Source: Ischnura elegans
Lineage: Eukaryota; Arthropoda; Insecta; Odonata; Coenagrionidae
Reading direction: 5' to 3'
NCBI RefSeq assembly: GCF_921293095.1
Contig: NC_060246.1
Location: 133,486,198-133,550,197 of the forward strand
DNA: 64,000 nt
Below are positions 63,944-64,000 of this stretch, piece after piece. The translations under genes and the position numbers were made by a program. The notes beneath the pieces were generated by a model. That model saw nothing but the letters and a program-made list of their open reading frames with translations. It was not told the DNA's origin and did no database searches. Each line of letters begins with the position of its first letter. The stretch's first letter is position 1.

Positions 63944-63983
63944 CGCCGTACGCGGCAATAGCTACTGTATCTAATCGGCACAT
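63944..63983 (-). other. Possible 5' coding exon at the right edge
   Basis: On the minus strand an ATG at 63983 gives MCRLDTVAIAAYG and runs into a perfect donor, GTAAGTATT, after 63944. Nothing further upstream is in the window, so a gene entering from the right cannot be confirmed. Confidence 0.22.
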
Positions 63984-64000
63984 TAAAACCTCGTTTATCA

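Noticed and set aside
1-64000. CRISPR arrays, bacterial operons, toxin or phage modules
   Set aside because: No regularly spaced repeats and no prokaryote-type gene clusters; the window is eukaryotic throughout.

Overview
The window looks like nuclear DNA of an arthropod, probably an insect. It is AT-rich, its genes are split by GT/AG introns, and it is crowded with transposons. The mitochondrial aconitase reads most like insect orthologues as I remember them; I cannot name the species.

Three genes are clear. (1) A leucine-rich-repeat protein gene runs off the left edge on the minus strand (1-1304). (2) Head to head with it, sharing a promoter region of about 0.6 kb, is a plus-strand four-exon gene of the UPF0193/EVG1 (human C22orf23) family (1923-5610). 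(3) Converging on it is one minus-strand gene of about 37 kb for mitochondrial aconitase (9140-46288). Fifteen coding exons join in frame to 788 residues, and all three Fe-S cysteines are present. This gene controls the layout: almost everything between 9 and 46 kb lies in its introns.

The introns hold many mobile elements. Intron 14 has a nested pair of pogo/Tigger-like elements (9389-10763) and a TTAA-flanked element (11418-15641) that is itself split by a Tigger-like element. Intron 13 has a Tigger-like MITE and an unexplained exon-like segment on the plus strand. Intron 12 has an unclassified 2-kb inverted-repeat element, a TA-flanked MITE, a piggyBac-like TTAA element split by a Tigger transposon, and another Tigger relic. 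Intron 11 has a small hAT-like MITE. Intron 9 has a Ty1/copia retrotransposon with paired LTRs followed by a truncated Ty3/gypsy element whose gag begins with a SAP-like domain. Intron 6 has a Tigger-like fragment and intron 5 a Helitron with helicase remains.

Upstream of aconitase (46.3-64 kb) no gene could be recognised with confidence. The region holds two foldback elements close to the aconitase start, a third foldback, a tRNA-like sequence, a solo gypsy LTR of the same family as the intron-9 element, a second and uninterrupted copy of the TTAA element, a G-rich block, degenerate direct repeats near 60 kb and two weak exon candidates.

The strongest evolutionary signals are internal controls. 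The 53.7-kb TTAA element preserves the empty site of the Tigger insertion seen at 12.4 kb. The intact 6.1-kb piggyBac-like copy defines the insertion point of the Tigger element at 21.3 kb. No CRISPR array, bacterial operon or other prokaryote-type system is present.
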